Both the position numbers and the translations under genes were made by a program. 13,715 nt of DNA from positions 1 to 13,715 of the forward strand of contig CAZITV010000048.1 of NCBI GenBank assembly GCA_964542255.1, given 5' to 3'. This DNA is from CAYMSF01 sp964542255 (lineage in GTDB: Bacteria > Verrucomicrobiota > Lentisphaeria > Victivallales > Victivallaceae). Below are positions 1 through 6,561 of this stretch, piece after piece. The notes beneath the pieces were generated by a model that was not told the origin of the DNA, ran no database searches, and saw only the letters and a list, made by a program, of their open reading frames with translations. Within the stretch, counting starts at the first letter, position 1. Each line of letters starts with the position of its first letter.

Positions 1-19
1 CAAATATTTTGACATTGTG

Positions 20-195
20 GAGAAAATAATGTAATAAGAGCTAATTTCAAAACTCTTTTGAGTTTTTTGCGTCTTTTTCGAGTTTTTTGCGTCTTAAACT
101 CATCTTGCGTAATGCTGCTGCGCTTGATTTCGCTTATAATCTTCAAAAAATCCTGCAAAACATCAATCCAAAATAGTTTTGCAATTACCTCATAA
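20..195 (-). repeat. Dispersed repeat, copy A (inverted relative to copy B)
   Basis: Read on the minus strand, this stretch matches 3952-4135 on the plus strand. The best block (146 down to 33 against 4007-4120) aligns without gaps over 114 nt with 12 differences, about 89% identity. Both copies start with a short hairpin: TGCAAAAC at 154-161 pairs with GTTTTGCA at 176-183 around a 14-nt loop. Copy A also holds a 16-nt direct repeat, GAGTTTTTTGCGTCTT, at 60-75 and 80-95. One minus-strand frame stays open through the block and off the window edge, but it has no ATG start. Of 11 codons that differ between the copies in this frame, 9 change the residue, so it shows no sign of protein-level selection. 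What the element is remains unknown to me. Confidence 0.8.
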
Positions 196-203
196 GTTTT
201 ATA

Positions 204-707
204 TCACTTCTCCATATTCTCTATTGTCGAAACATATCCTGCCCAAGTTTTAATAATCGGATTGGAGGACGATGACATCTGTTCTGCGGCACTCGGCGCC
301 GCGGTATCCTGCGGTGCGGCTGCCGGCGGGGCTGCGGCACTTTGGGCTGCAGCACTTTGTCCGCCAACATCAAATTTACTAAAATCAACTTCACCGAATG
401 GATGTTTTTTGTCTTGCCCAAAGGTTGAACGTTTGCTTACTGATGAAGATGGTGGTGCTGCGGGTGCAGGAGTTTTTGGTTTTTGATTAGCTGTAGCGCT
501 ATTTTTTACTTCTGCTGCCTGTGGCGCGGTTTGGGCGGCCGCATCTTTCCCTTCAATAACATCGATTACTTTTTTTTCTTTGTCAATAATCCGGTCGGAA
601 AGTTTTGAAACACGATTCAAAAAACCGGTCATCTGGTACCCTGACAACAACATTATTGTAAATGTTACCAATATTGCCAAAAACACGAATTTAATAAATA
701 ATCCCAT
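204..707 (-). CDS. Membrane-anchored Ala/Pro-rich protein of unknown function
   Basis: I do not recognise a family. The 167-residue protein starts with one hydrophobic helix (about residues 4-23) after almost no cytoplasmic tail, so it looks like a signal anchor with the rest outside the cytoplasmic membrane. A charged, possibly helical stretch follows (about 30-53), then a long low-complexity linker rich in Ala, Pro, Gln and Ser (about 55-150) broken by a more ordinary segment near 92-115 (KHPFGEVDFSKFD). The C-terminal 18 residues regain normal composition. The start is supported by a strong Shine-Dalgarno (GGAGGT) 6 nt upstream. It follows the guanine deaminase gene by 27 nt on the same strand, so co-transcription is likely. 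A role as an envelope linker or spacer is only a guess. Repeat copy A begins a few bases after its stop. Confidence 0.75.
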   Translation of the reverse strand: MGLFIKFVFLAILVTFTIMLLSGYQMTGFLNRVSKLSDRIIDKEKKVIDVIEGKDAAAQTAPQAAEVKNSATANQKPKTPAPAAPPSSSVSKRSTFGQDKKHPFGEVDFSKFDVGGQSAAAQSAAAPPAAAPQDTAAPSAAEQMSSSSNPIIKTWAGYVSTIENMEK

Positions 708-734
708 TTTACCACCTCCATTTTTATTGATGAT

Positions 735-1211
735 TTAATACATTACCTTATCATCTGATGAATTCCATAAAATAAATGGTTTTAATCCATCGGTGACAGA
801 CAACTTAGAAAAAACGATCGCGCGCTGCGCAGCCGGAAGCGCCAATTCATCATAAATCATCGCGTCATCAAAACCGGCATTGGCCGCATCCTGCCGCGTC
901 GCAGCAAAAACTACCCGGCTTAACCGTGCCCAGTAAATTGCGCTCAGACACATCGGACACGGCTCACAACTTGAATAGATAACGCAATCATTGAGCTGAA
1001 AATTAAGTAATGCACTGCAGGCGTTACGCACTGCACAAATTTCCGCATGAGCTGTAGGATCGTGAGTTTGACAAACCAAATTTGTTCCAGTGGCAATTAC
1101 CTTGTCATTTTTAACAATAAGCGCACCAAAAGGTCCGCCTTGCCCCGACTGTACGTTTTGGCACGCAAGTTCAATGGCCATATTTAAAAAGTTTTTATCA
1201 TTAAAACTCAT
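735..1211 (-). CDS. guaD: Guanine deaminase (cytidine deaminase-like fold)
   Basis: Zinc-dependent deaminase of 158 residues, predicted to convert guanine to xanthine and ammonia in purine salvage, in the cytosol. The zinc and catalytic motifs are plain: HAE at residues 55-57 (His ligand and proton-shuttle Glu) and PCPMC at 84-88 (two Cys ligands). The surrounding sequence (GGPFGALIV near 25-33, DPTAHAE, SSCEPCPMC, AIYWAR, AGFDD near 112-116) matches Bacillus subtilis GuaD as I remember it, and the length is right for that family (about 156 residues). This favours GuaD over the tRNA adenosine deaminase TadA, which shares the zinc motifs but not the C-terminal part. The ATG has an AGGA ribosome-binding site 8 nt upstream. 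The next gene downstream is the membrane-anchored protein, probably in the same transcript. I saw no convincing promoter or riboswitch upstream. Confidence 0.88.
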   Translation of the reverse strand: MSFNDKNFLNMAIELACQNVQSGQGGPFGALIVKNDKVIATGTNLVCQTHDPTAHAEICAVRNACSALLNFQLNDCVIYSSCEPCPMCLSAIYWARLSRVVFAATRQDAANAGFDDAMIYDELALPAAQRAIVFSKLSVTDGLKPFILWNSSDDKVMY

Positions 1212-1601
1212 AGCCGCGTTCCTGCCGTGATATTTTACGTTTACATGCTTATTTTTTTGCGCTACAACAGCAAAGATTAATCCGAAAGAAAGCCTATTAC
1301 TGATACCATTTTATCTGCATTTTTACAAATAGTTTGTCTATAAAATTAATCCAAATGTATAATATCCGGAGTCTTTCACCTAAAATAAATTATTTCTAAC
1401 GCATAATTTTGATTTTTATGTAAATTGAAGTGTATCCTTCATACACAGCGGTGTTGCCGAAAATTATTGCCGGAACAATCGCGAAATCTCCATAAATGCG
1501 GTTTGTAAAAATATATATTAGTAATACTTTAAAGCGTTTTCCTGTAATCCTTTAACTCGCCCAATACTAAATTGTGATAAATATAATCGGATATTCAAAT
1601 T
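1212..1601. other. Intergenic region between divergent guaD and GH20 genes
   Basis: There are 390 bp without a gene that I can support. The region is A+T-rich and must hold the start signals of two divergent genes. The only signal I can point to is a TATAAT at 1582-1587, 14 nt before the glycosidase ATG, with no matching -35 element. No clear hairpin terminator, tRNA or repeat copy was seen. A short minus-strand reading frame crossing 1518-1709 looks spurious because it overlaps the glycosidase start. Confidence 0.5.
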
Positions 1602-3455
1602 ATGAGAAGTGAGATATTCCCGCCGCCACAAAATCATAAACACGGTAATAAAGTCTATGACTACAGTAACTTTAGAAATATTATTGCGGTTAATCAAATT
1701 TCCTCGCATTTAATGTCTAAATTGTTAGAGTTCAGCAATGAATGCGGCAATAAATTGTGTTCAAAGCTTATTGTCAGCGCGGCAAATCTGCCGGATGAAA
1801 AAGCATTTTTAAGACTATTGATCAATCATAAAATTGCCGATCAAGGCTATATTCTCGAAACGACTCCCCGCGGGATAATTCTTGAAGCGTCAAGCGATGC
1901 AGGCTTTTACTACGGGTTGGTGTCGCTGCAGCAAATCATCACAAAAACAGGGGCAATTGTAAAACATTTTAAAATCGATGATACTCCGCAGTTAACCATT
2001 CGCGGTTTTATGCTCGATATCAGTAGATGCAAGGTTCCCAAATTATCTGAAATTTTATCGCTGATAAATCTGTTGGCCAATTTAAAAATTAATCAGTTAC
2101 AGCTTTACATTGAACATACTTTTGCATTTTCCAAGCACCAGCAGGTGTGGTTTGATGCTTCTCCGTTAACCGCGGCTGAAATTATTCAAATTGACCATTA
2201 CTGTAAAGAACATTTTATTGAACTTGTCCCAAATTTCAACTCTTTTGGTCATTTTGAACGGTGGTTAAGACATCCTGACTACCATGATTTGGCAGAATGC
2301 CCGAATGGATTTGAGACGCAGTTGAGTGGACGACGCATACACGGCAGCACCCTCAAGCCAAACCAGCAAAGCCTTGACTTTCTGGATTCACTGTATCAGG
2401 AATTTTTGCCTAATTTTTCCTCAACTAAATTTAATATTTGCTGCGATGAAACCTGGGAACTGGGACAAGGCTGGAGCAAAAAACAATGCGAGAAAAACGG
2501 AAAAACCAAAGTTTACCTGGATTTTTTGAAAAAAATTGACCGGTTGACCAAAAAATATAACCGCAGCACGATGTTTTTTGGAGACATTATTCTGCATGAG
2601 CCACAGTATATTGGCGAACTGCCGCACGGTATCACCGCATTAAATTGGGGCTATGAATTTGACCACAATTTTGCAGAAACCACCGAAAAATTTGCTGCAT
2701 CCGGCGTGCCGTTTTATGTCTGTCCTGGAACTTCAAGCTGGAATTCAATAATTGGACGAACCGATAACGCTTTGGGGAGTATTAATAACGCAGTGGTAAA
2801 CGGAGTAAAAAATGGAGCGGTGGGGATACTGAACACTGACTGGGGTGACAATGGACATCACCAGTATTTGCCCATCAGTTACGTCGGTATTTTCGCGGGC
2901 GCCGGCTACGGTTGGAGCAACACCAAAATGGTCAATGCCGCAATCCCCGCGGCTATTGATACGTTAGCGTTTCATCAACCGGACGCAGGTTTAGGAGAGG
3001 TATTGTATAATTTAGGCAATTCATATAAGATATTTCCTGAAAGAACAGTCAATAATACTCTGTTCAATACAATGCTATTTGCTAACGATAGTACTTTCAA
3101 AGAAAATCAGGCAATCAAAAAGCTAAAACGCACGCGGCTAGTCGATGCACTGTTAAATTTAGAAAATAGCCAGGCGACTCTTAACAGTTTGTCTCTAACC
3201 GCAAGTGAGGCAATCTTTGCCCGGCACGAGGTTAACAATGCCATAAATATGGCAAAATTTAGTTGCACAAAAACACTGGCATTTTTTGACAATAAAAAAA
3301 TTATTCTAAAAAATGATGCGCGAAAGCAATTACTGGACATCCTCATTGAGCATGAGTCGTTATGGCTGACTAGGAACCGCATTGGCGGATTGAGAGAAAG
3401 TTCAGATAAATTAAGGGGAAATCTTATTTTCTTCGGTAGTGAACTGACGAAATAA
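1602..3455 (+). CDS. GH20-type glycosidase, beta-N-acetylhexosaminidase-like
   Basis: The 617-residue protein reads as a family 20 glycoside hydrolase. Residues about 1-125 resemble the non-catalytic GH20b domain that precedes the barrel (SSDAGFYYGLVSLQQII near 98-113). The TIM barrel opens with RGFMLDISR (134-142) and carries the expected Asp-Glu pair at D282-E283 (CCDETWELG); in GH20 the Glu is the acid/base and the Asp orients the substrate acetamido group. FNSFGHFE (212-219) and LNTDWGDNGHH (410-420) are further barrel-strand motifs. The last 150 residues form a helical tail. There is no signal peptide, so it should act in the cytosol on imported amino sugars or small glycosides. Substrate cannot be read from sequence, and it may be a non-hexosaminidase branch of the family. 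The ATG lacks a clear Shine-Dalgarno; a TATAAT only 14 nt upstream raises the chance of a very short leader. No transporter or regulator is adjacent. Confidence 0.8.
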   Translation: MRSEIFPPPQNHKHGNKVYDYSNFRNIIAVNQISSHLMSKLLEFSNECGNKLCSKLIVSAANLPDEKAFLRLLINHKIADQGYILETTPRGIILEASSDAGFYYGLVSLQQIITKTGAIVKHFKIDDTPQLTIRGFMLDISRCKVPKLSEILSLINLLANLKINQLQLYIEHTFAFSKHQQVWFDASPLTAAEIIQIDHYCKEHFIELVPNFNSFGHFERWLRHPDYHDLAECPNGFETQLSGRRIHGSTLKPNQQSLDFLDSLYQEFLPNFSSTKFNICCDETWELGQGWSKKQCEKNGKTKVYLDFLKKIDRLTKKYNRSTMFFGDIILHEPQYIGELPHGITALNWGYEFDHNFAETTEKFAASGVPFYVCPGTSSWNSIIGRTDNALGSINNAVVNGVKNGAVGILNTDWGDNGHHQYLPISYVGIFAGAGYGWSNTKMVNAAIPAAIDTLAFHQPDAGLGEVLYNLGNSYKIFPERTVNNTLFNTMLFANDSTFKENQAIKKLKRTRLVDALLNLENSQATLNSLSLTASEAIFARHEVNNAINMAKFSCTKTLAFFDNKKIILKNDARKQLLDILIEHESLWLTRNRIGGLRESSDKLRGNLIFFGSELTK

Positions 3456-3592
3456 AGGCATCCTAGTACTCTGTAAAGCTAAAAATTGCGTATAGATCGC
3501 GAAGATTTTTGAAAGTTGGTTCGTTTCGGGGGCAGCTTTGCGGCATTGACAGTGCATATTGGCAGTAATACGATAAACTTCGGCGGATTTGG

Positions 3593-3922
3593 TTAAATGC
3601 CAATACTCGAAAGCATAATACAAATTTGATTCACAACACGTACCAAATCTGGATGTGAGACCTCAAATTCTGCAACTGCACTCCTGAGTTCATTATATGT
3701 TGGGTCAGAAGCGAATATCTTGGCGTTTTTTAATACCGCAGTTGTCGAGTCAGTGGTCAACTTCGCGATATTAGCAGCTTTATCGCGATGCTGTTGTTCA
3801 ACAGATTGCAGTTCGTTTTTTAGTTCGCCCATCAGGGTCAGCAATTCATTTTTGTTTTTTGCAGACAATTCTGAGCTGACACTAATTTCATTCTCAATCT
3901 TACTAATAATATTTTTTGCCAT
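3593..3922 (-). CDS. Small helical protein, DUF4404-like
   Basis: The 109-residue soluble protein is nearly all predicted helix. Residues about 5-50 are heptad-rich and charged (LLTLMGELKNELQSVEQQ), consistent with a coiled coil. The C-terminal part (about 77-109) ends in the pattern FEVSHPDL...NQI...LSSIGI, which I remember from DUF4404 proteins, a small family of unknown function. No enzyme motif, signal peptide or membrane segment is seen. The ATG is preceded at 11 nt by AAGGA, a rather long spacing. On the minus strand, TTGCAA 17 nt before TACTTT lies upstream and uses the edge of repeat copy B as its -35, so the repeat may influence this gene; that is weak evidence. It converges with the glycosidase gene, 137 bp apart, with no obvious terminator hairpin between them. 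Confidence 0.6.
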   Translation of the reverse strand: MAKNIISKIENEISVSSELSAKNKNELLTLMGELKNELQSVEQQHRDKAANIAKLTTDSTTAVLKNAKIFASDPTYNELRSAVAEFEVSHPDLVRVVNQICIMLSSIGI

Positions 3923-3951
3923 ATATTAAATTTTCCTTAAAGTATTTAATG

Positions 3952-4135
3952 TTATAAGTAATTGCAAAACTATTTGAATTGATGTTTTGCAGTTATTTTG
4001 AATATTTTGAAGATTTTAAGCGAAATCAAATGTAACAGCGTTACGCAAGATGAGCTTAAGTCGCCAAAAACTCGAAAAAGACGCAAAAATCTTAAAAGAG
4101 TTTTGAAATTAGTTCTTATTATAATCATTATTTAT
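3952..4135 (+). repeat. Dispersed repeat, copy B (inverted relative to copy A)
   Basis: This is the plus-strand partner of the repeat at about 20-195. It keeps the leading hairpin (TGCAAAAC 3963-3970 with GTTTTGCA 3984-3991, 13-nt loop), followed by an 8-nt insertion relative to copy A and then the 114-nt gap-free block at 4007-4120. The 16-nt direct repeat of copy A has decayed here to single-copy form. The perfect match of both hairpin arms, while the loop differs by an indel, suggests the hairpin matters. A frame starting with TTG at 3998 is open to 4300 and would encode a basic stretch (KTRKRRKNLKR) then a hydrophobic run, but it lacks a proper start and is not conserved as protein. Similarity fades after about 4135. 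Confidence 0.8.
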
Positions 4136-4149
4136 TCAATTGCAAATGC

Positions 4150-4410
4150 TACCCGAATGAGTTTCACGTTATTGTGGATGGTGCAACTGTTGGTTTATAG
4201 CGAATCGCAATCTCAAAGTCATACCCAAATGTTCTCATTAATAGACGCCGGATTGGCTCAATGTAACGGCCGGACTCGTACATCACCGTCGCCGTACTAA
4301 GTCGCAAGATTGCAGTCCCGCAGGATCGGGAACAAGGCCAACTTGCGTGGTGCAAACTGGAAGCAAAGGGTTGGCAGATTAAAGACAATATTACTGGTTT
4401 GCACAATTAA
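4150..4410 (+). pseudogene. Probable decayed coding sequence with two in-frame stops
   Basis: Frame 1 from about 4150 to a TAA at 4408-4410 translates to protein-like sequence of ordinary composition: YPNEFHVIVDGATVGL, stop (TAG 4198-4200), RIAISKSYPNVLINRRRIGSM, stop (TAA 4264-4266), then RPDSYITVAVLSRKIAVPQD and a further 25 or so residues ending in GWQIKDNITGLHN. Both stops sit where a Tyr codon would need one base change. The other two plus frames look like noise. I do not recognise the family. The 5' end is unclear because the sequence passes directly into repeat copy B without a start codon. An 80-residue minus-strand frame over the same bases (4164-4406) has low-complexity, Cys/Ser/Arg-rich composition and I take it as a shadow. 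A short intact gene on that strand is the alternative. Confidence 0.4.
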
Positions 4411-4413
4411 CCA

Positions 4414-4779
4414 CTAGCGGGCAGGACTTAGCATTAATATTACAACGACATAAGCTGGAAAAGAGAAAATAATCGAGATAATATTAGCAAACTCAGATTC
4501 ACTTTCAGTAATTTCCATTTTCGGCAAAACGTATCCTGCAAAGCCACCCTTTATTGATAATATACAATCAATCGGAATGAATATTAGAGCTGGCAACAAA
4601 ATCAGACGATTAACCCCAATTCCAGAATTCACAGCAAAAACTGCTACGAGTGCTATAAAATAGCTACTTGACACAACTTCGTAAGCGATAAACCAAAATT
4701 TACCACCATAGCGGCAGTATTGAAAAAAATCAAAAATTAACATCAATAGATAAATAGCGGCATAAATTATCCACCACAT
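4414..4779 (-). CDS. Small integral membrane protein, unknown function
   Basis: The 121-residue protein has four likely transmembrane helices (about 2-19, 28-51, 57-78 and 98-117). Short polar loops separate them, including FQYCRYGGK between the first two and an acidic loop (MEITESESEFAN, about 88-99) before the last. I do not recognise a family and see no catalytic motif. Its start lies 8 nt after the kinase stop on the same strand, so it is almost certainly the third gene of the HD/kinase operon and may rely on translational coupling, since the Shine-Dalgarno is weak. Its place suggests it could be the membrane partner or sensor for the otherwise soluble kinase, but that rests on gene order alone. 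It is the last gene of the operon; the decayed sequence on the other strand ends 3 nt beyond its stop. Confidence 0.7.
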   Translation of the reverse strand: MWWIIYAAIYLLMLIFDFFQYCRYGGKFWFIAYEVVSSSYFIALVAVFAVNSGIGVNRLILLPALIFIPIDCILSIKGGFAGYVLPKMEITESESEFANIISIIFSFPAYVVVILMLSPAR

Positions 4780-4787
4780 ATTTCAGC

Positions 4788-5816
4788 TCAATGCTTTAAA
4801 AAATCGCCTGGCAGCCGTACGGTTTTGTCATCGATGACATCAGTAATAACTACGGTCTTACCAATATCGCAAGTTGGTTCAAATTGCTCTATTTCAAATA
4901 GCGCCGGTAATTGAGTACGCATATAATTTGCGAGTGTAACGATGGTGGGGCCATAGCCATCTTTATAAATATAATACTCTAAGTCGCGGGCAAGTTCAGA
5001 GGTATTTTGATAGCGGTCAGAAGGATTGGTAGCAAGCATTCTTTCAAGGATAGACATCAAATCGCTGTCAACGTCATCCGGCAACTTTATCCAATCAATA
5101 AAATTAGTTTTCGCCTGCTGTAAAATTTCGTTTAGTGTTACATCAATCCGCCTGGTAGTTTCACCAGAGAGCAGATAGAACAATACAATTCCCAAGGAGT
5201 AAATATCTGAACGAAAATCTATCTCTTGTTTATTTGCCTGTTCAGGCGACATAAATGGCAATTTCCCGGAAATAGTGCCGTCTTCGTCATTCATTGTTGT
5301 TGCTTTAGCAATACCAAAATCAGTGATTTTAGGTAACCCCTCAGTGTTAATTAAGACATTATGCGGGCAGACATCGCAATGGACAATATTCAGCGGGCGC
5401 CCGAAATTATCGCAGCGGCTATGAGCATAAGCCAAACCTCGCGCGATTCTTCCGGCAATAAATACTGCTAAATTGCGCGGCAAAACCGTTTGCGTTTTAC
5501 GGTGAAATTCCATAAAATCATATAATGATATGCCATCAACAAATTCGAGCACGAAGTAATATTCGCCATTGTACTGGTTCAGCATATAAGTTTGAACAAT
5601 ATTTTCATGCACCAGGTTGGCGACGAGTTTTGCTTCGGCAATAAAACGGTCAACAAATTTTTTATCATCAGAATAACAGCTTAGCAGTGTTTTGATGGCA
5701 ACAATCTTTTCAAATCCTTCAACGCCTTTTTCCAGAGCTTTAAAAACTGACCCCATGCCGCCATCCGCAATATTTTGAATAATTTCATATTCGACATTGC
5801 CAAAGATTTTTCTCAT
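4788..5816 (-). CDS. Soluble Hanks-type Ser/Thr protein kinase with HCD catalytic loop
   Basis: The 342-residue protein is a complete eukaryotic-like kinase domain with a short C-terminal tail. Visible elements: glycine-rich loop ADGGMGSVF (17-25), ATP-binding Lys42 in VAIK, helix-C Glu61, catalytic loop HCDVCPHN (146-153), metal-binding DFG (166-168), SPE at 190-192 in place of APE, and D204 in RSDIYSLG. The catalytic loop normally reads HRD; here the Arg is Cys147, making this a non-RD kinase, while catalytic Asp148 and Asn153 remain. A second Cys (150) sits where Lys or Ser is common. In RD kinases that Arg links to a phosphorylated activation loop, so regulation is probably different. There is no transmembrane segment or PASTA region, so it should be cytosolic. 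Start: ATG with GGAG 8 nt upstream, 2 nt after the HD gene stop. The next gene encodes a membrane protein. Confidence 0.9.
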   Translation of the reverse strand: MRKIFGNVEYEIIQNIADGGMGSVFKALEKGVEGFEKIVAIKTLLSCYSDDKKFVDRFIAEAKLVANLVHENIVQTYMLNQYNGEYYFVLEFVDGISLYDFMEFHRKTQTVLPRNLAVFIAGRIARGLAYAHSRCDNFGRPLNIVHCDVCPHNVLINTEGLPKITDFGIAKATTMNDEDGTISGKLPFMSPEQANKQEIDFRSDIYSLGIVLFYLLSGETTRRIDVTLNEILQQAKTNFIDWIKLPDDVDSDLMSILERMLATNPSDRYQNTSELARDLEYYIYKDGYGPTIVTLANYMRTQLPALFEIEQFEPTCDIGKTVVITDVIDDKTVRLPGDFLKH

Positions 5817-5818
5817 AA

Positions 5819-6415
5819 TTATTTCTCCATCTTATTATATTGTTTTTGTAGTTCGTGATAATATTTTTTTTTGCCAGCCTCTCTTGAGAGTTGTGCTGAA
5901 CGGGTAAAATAGTGATGTTGTGATAAAAACGACAATTCCAAATTAAGCCATTCGCTGTCAGTGAACATTTTTCCATTCAGTGCCAATTCCCGGCGCAGGT
6001 TTTCAGCGCCGGTGGCGACAGAGTCAGTTCCTAGATAACTTAAATCGGCATCACATAAAATCTCTTCACATAATTTTTTAGGCTGTTGCGGCCATGATGT
6101 TGCCAAGATCATGGCCTGGATTTCAGTGATTTGTTGCGCATCGTAATTAAACAACGGGAGTAACTCACCAGCGAAGCGCATACCAAATATTTCATTATTA
6201 TAATGGCGGTAAAGGAAACCAGTATCATGACACAAAGCGGCAGTCATGACATTGCAAAGCTCAATATCACTCAATGCCTCCTGCCTTCCAAACACCTCGG
6301 CGGTATCTATAACTTCGAGAGTATGATTAACATTATGGTAACATAACGAAACCGGCAACTCCTTGGAAAGTTTGCGGATAACATATTTTTTCAAACCGTC
6401 GTAATCAACGTCCAT
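5819..6415 (-). CDS. HD-domain metal-dependent phosphohydrolase
   Basis: The 198-residue protein belongs to the HD superfamily. The motif order is H27 and H31 (YHNVNHT), H63-D64 (LCHDTGF) and D122/D124 (CDADLSYLG), which together supply the usual metal ligands, so hydrolysis of a phosphate ester or phosphodiester is expected. The pattern LCHDTGF, a TSWPQQPK-type segment and CDADLSYLG recalls a family of predicted HD phosphohydrolases found beside signalling genes in Bacteroidetes, from memory; the substrate is unknown. I chose ATG 6415 because GGAG lies 8 nt upstream. A TTG 30 nt further up (6445) is open in frame but falls inside the promoter -10 element, so it cannot be in the transcript from that promoter. 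The gene leads the operon with the kinase (2-nt gap). An alternative reading is a nucleotide-signal hydrolase that works with the kinase. Confidence 0.82.
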   Translation of the reverse strand: MDVDYDGLKKYVIRKLSKELPVSLCYHNVNHTLEVIDTAEVFGRQEALSDIELCNVMTAALCHDTGFLYRHYNNEIFGMRFAGELLPLFNYDAQQITEIQAMILATSWPQQPKKLCEEILCDADLSYLGTDSVATGAENLRRELALNGKMFTDSEWLNLELSFLSQHHYFTRSAQLSREAGKKKYYHELQKQYNKMEK

Positions 6416-6443
6416 AAGCTCAGCTCCGTTATTGTCAATACAC

Positions 6444-6471
6444 AATATAGGCGATACTGCTGCTGAATCAA
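6444..6471 (-). promoter_or_regulatory. Sigma70-type promoter for HD/kinase/membrane operon
   Basis: On the minus strand, TTGATT (6471-6466) is separated by 16 nt from TATATT (6449-6444). Transcription would begin near 6437 and leave a leader of about 22 nt before the ATG at 6415, including its GGAG. The same TTGATT/TATATT pair recurs upstream of lpd, which adds weight. Confidence 0.55.
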
Positions 6472-6561
6472 TTATATTTCACATCATTAAGCCCGGCACG
6501 CTGATAAAATAAAGTTAAAATATCAATTTTACAACCAAACTTGCAAAATTAATATTAATAA

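Noticed and set aside
262..486. Ala/Gly-rich plus-strand frame opposite the anchored protein
   Set aside because: It is the antisense of the Ala/Pro-rich linker, kept open only by its codon composition.
3456..3592. Possible bidirectional terminator between glycosidase and DUF4404-like gene
   Set aside because: I searched for a stem with a T-run and found only short imperfect matches.
3411..3623. 70-codon minus-strand frame over the glycosidase end
   Set aside because: It overlaps both the glycosidase and the DUF4404-like gene, with biased composition and no start signal.
3998..4300. 100-codon plus-strand frame with a basic stretch and hydrophobic run
   Set aside because: It starts with TTG without a ribosome-binding site. 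The part shared with copy A changes residues at 9 of 11 differing codons, and its second half is out of frame with the protein-like sequence.
4303..4347. Nested inverted repeat: CGCAAG/CTTGCG around TCCCG/CGGGA
   Set aside because: The stems are only 6 and 5 bp with no T-run on either strand, and they sit inside coding-like sequence of the decayed gene.
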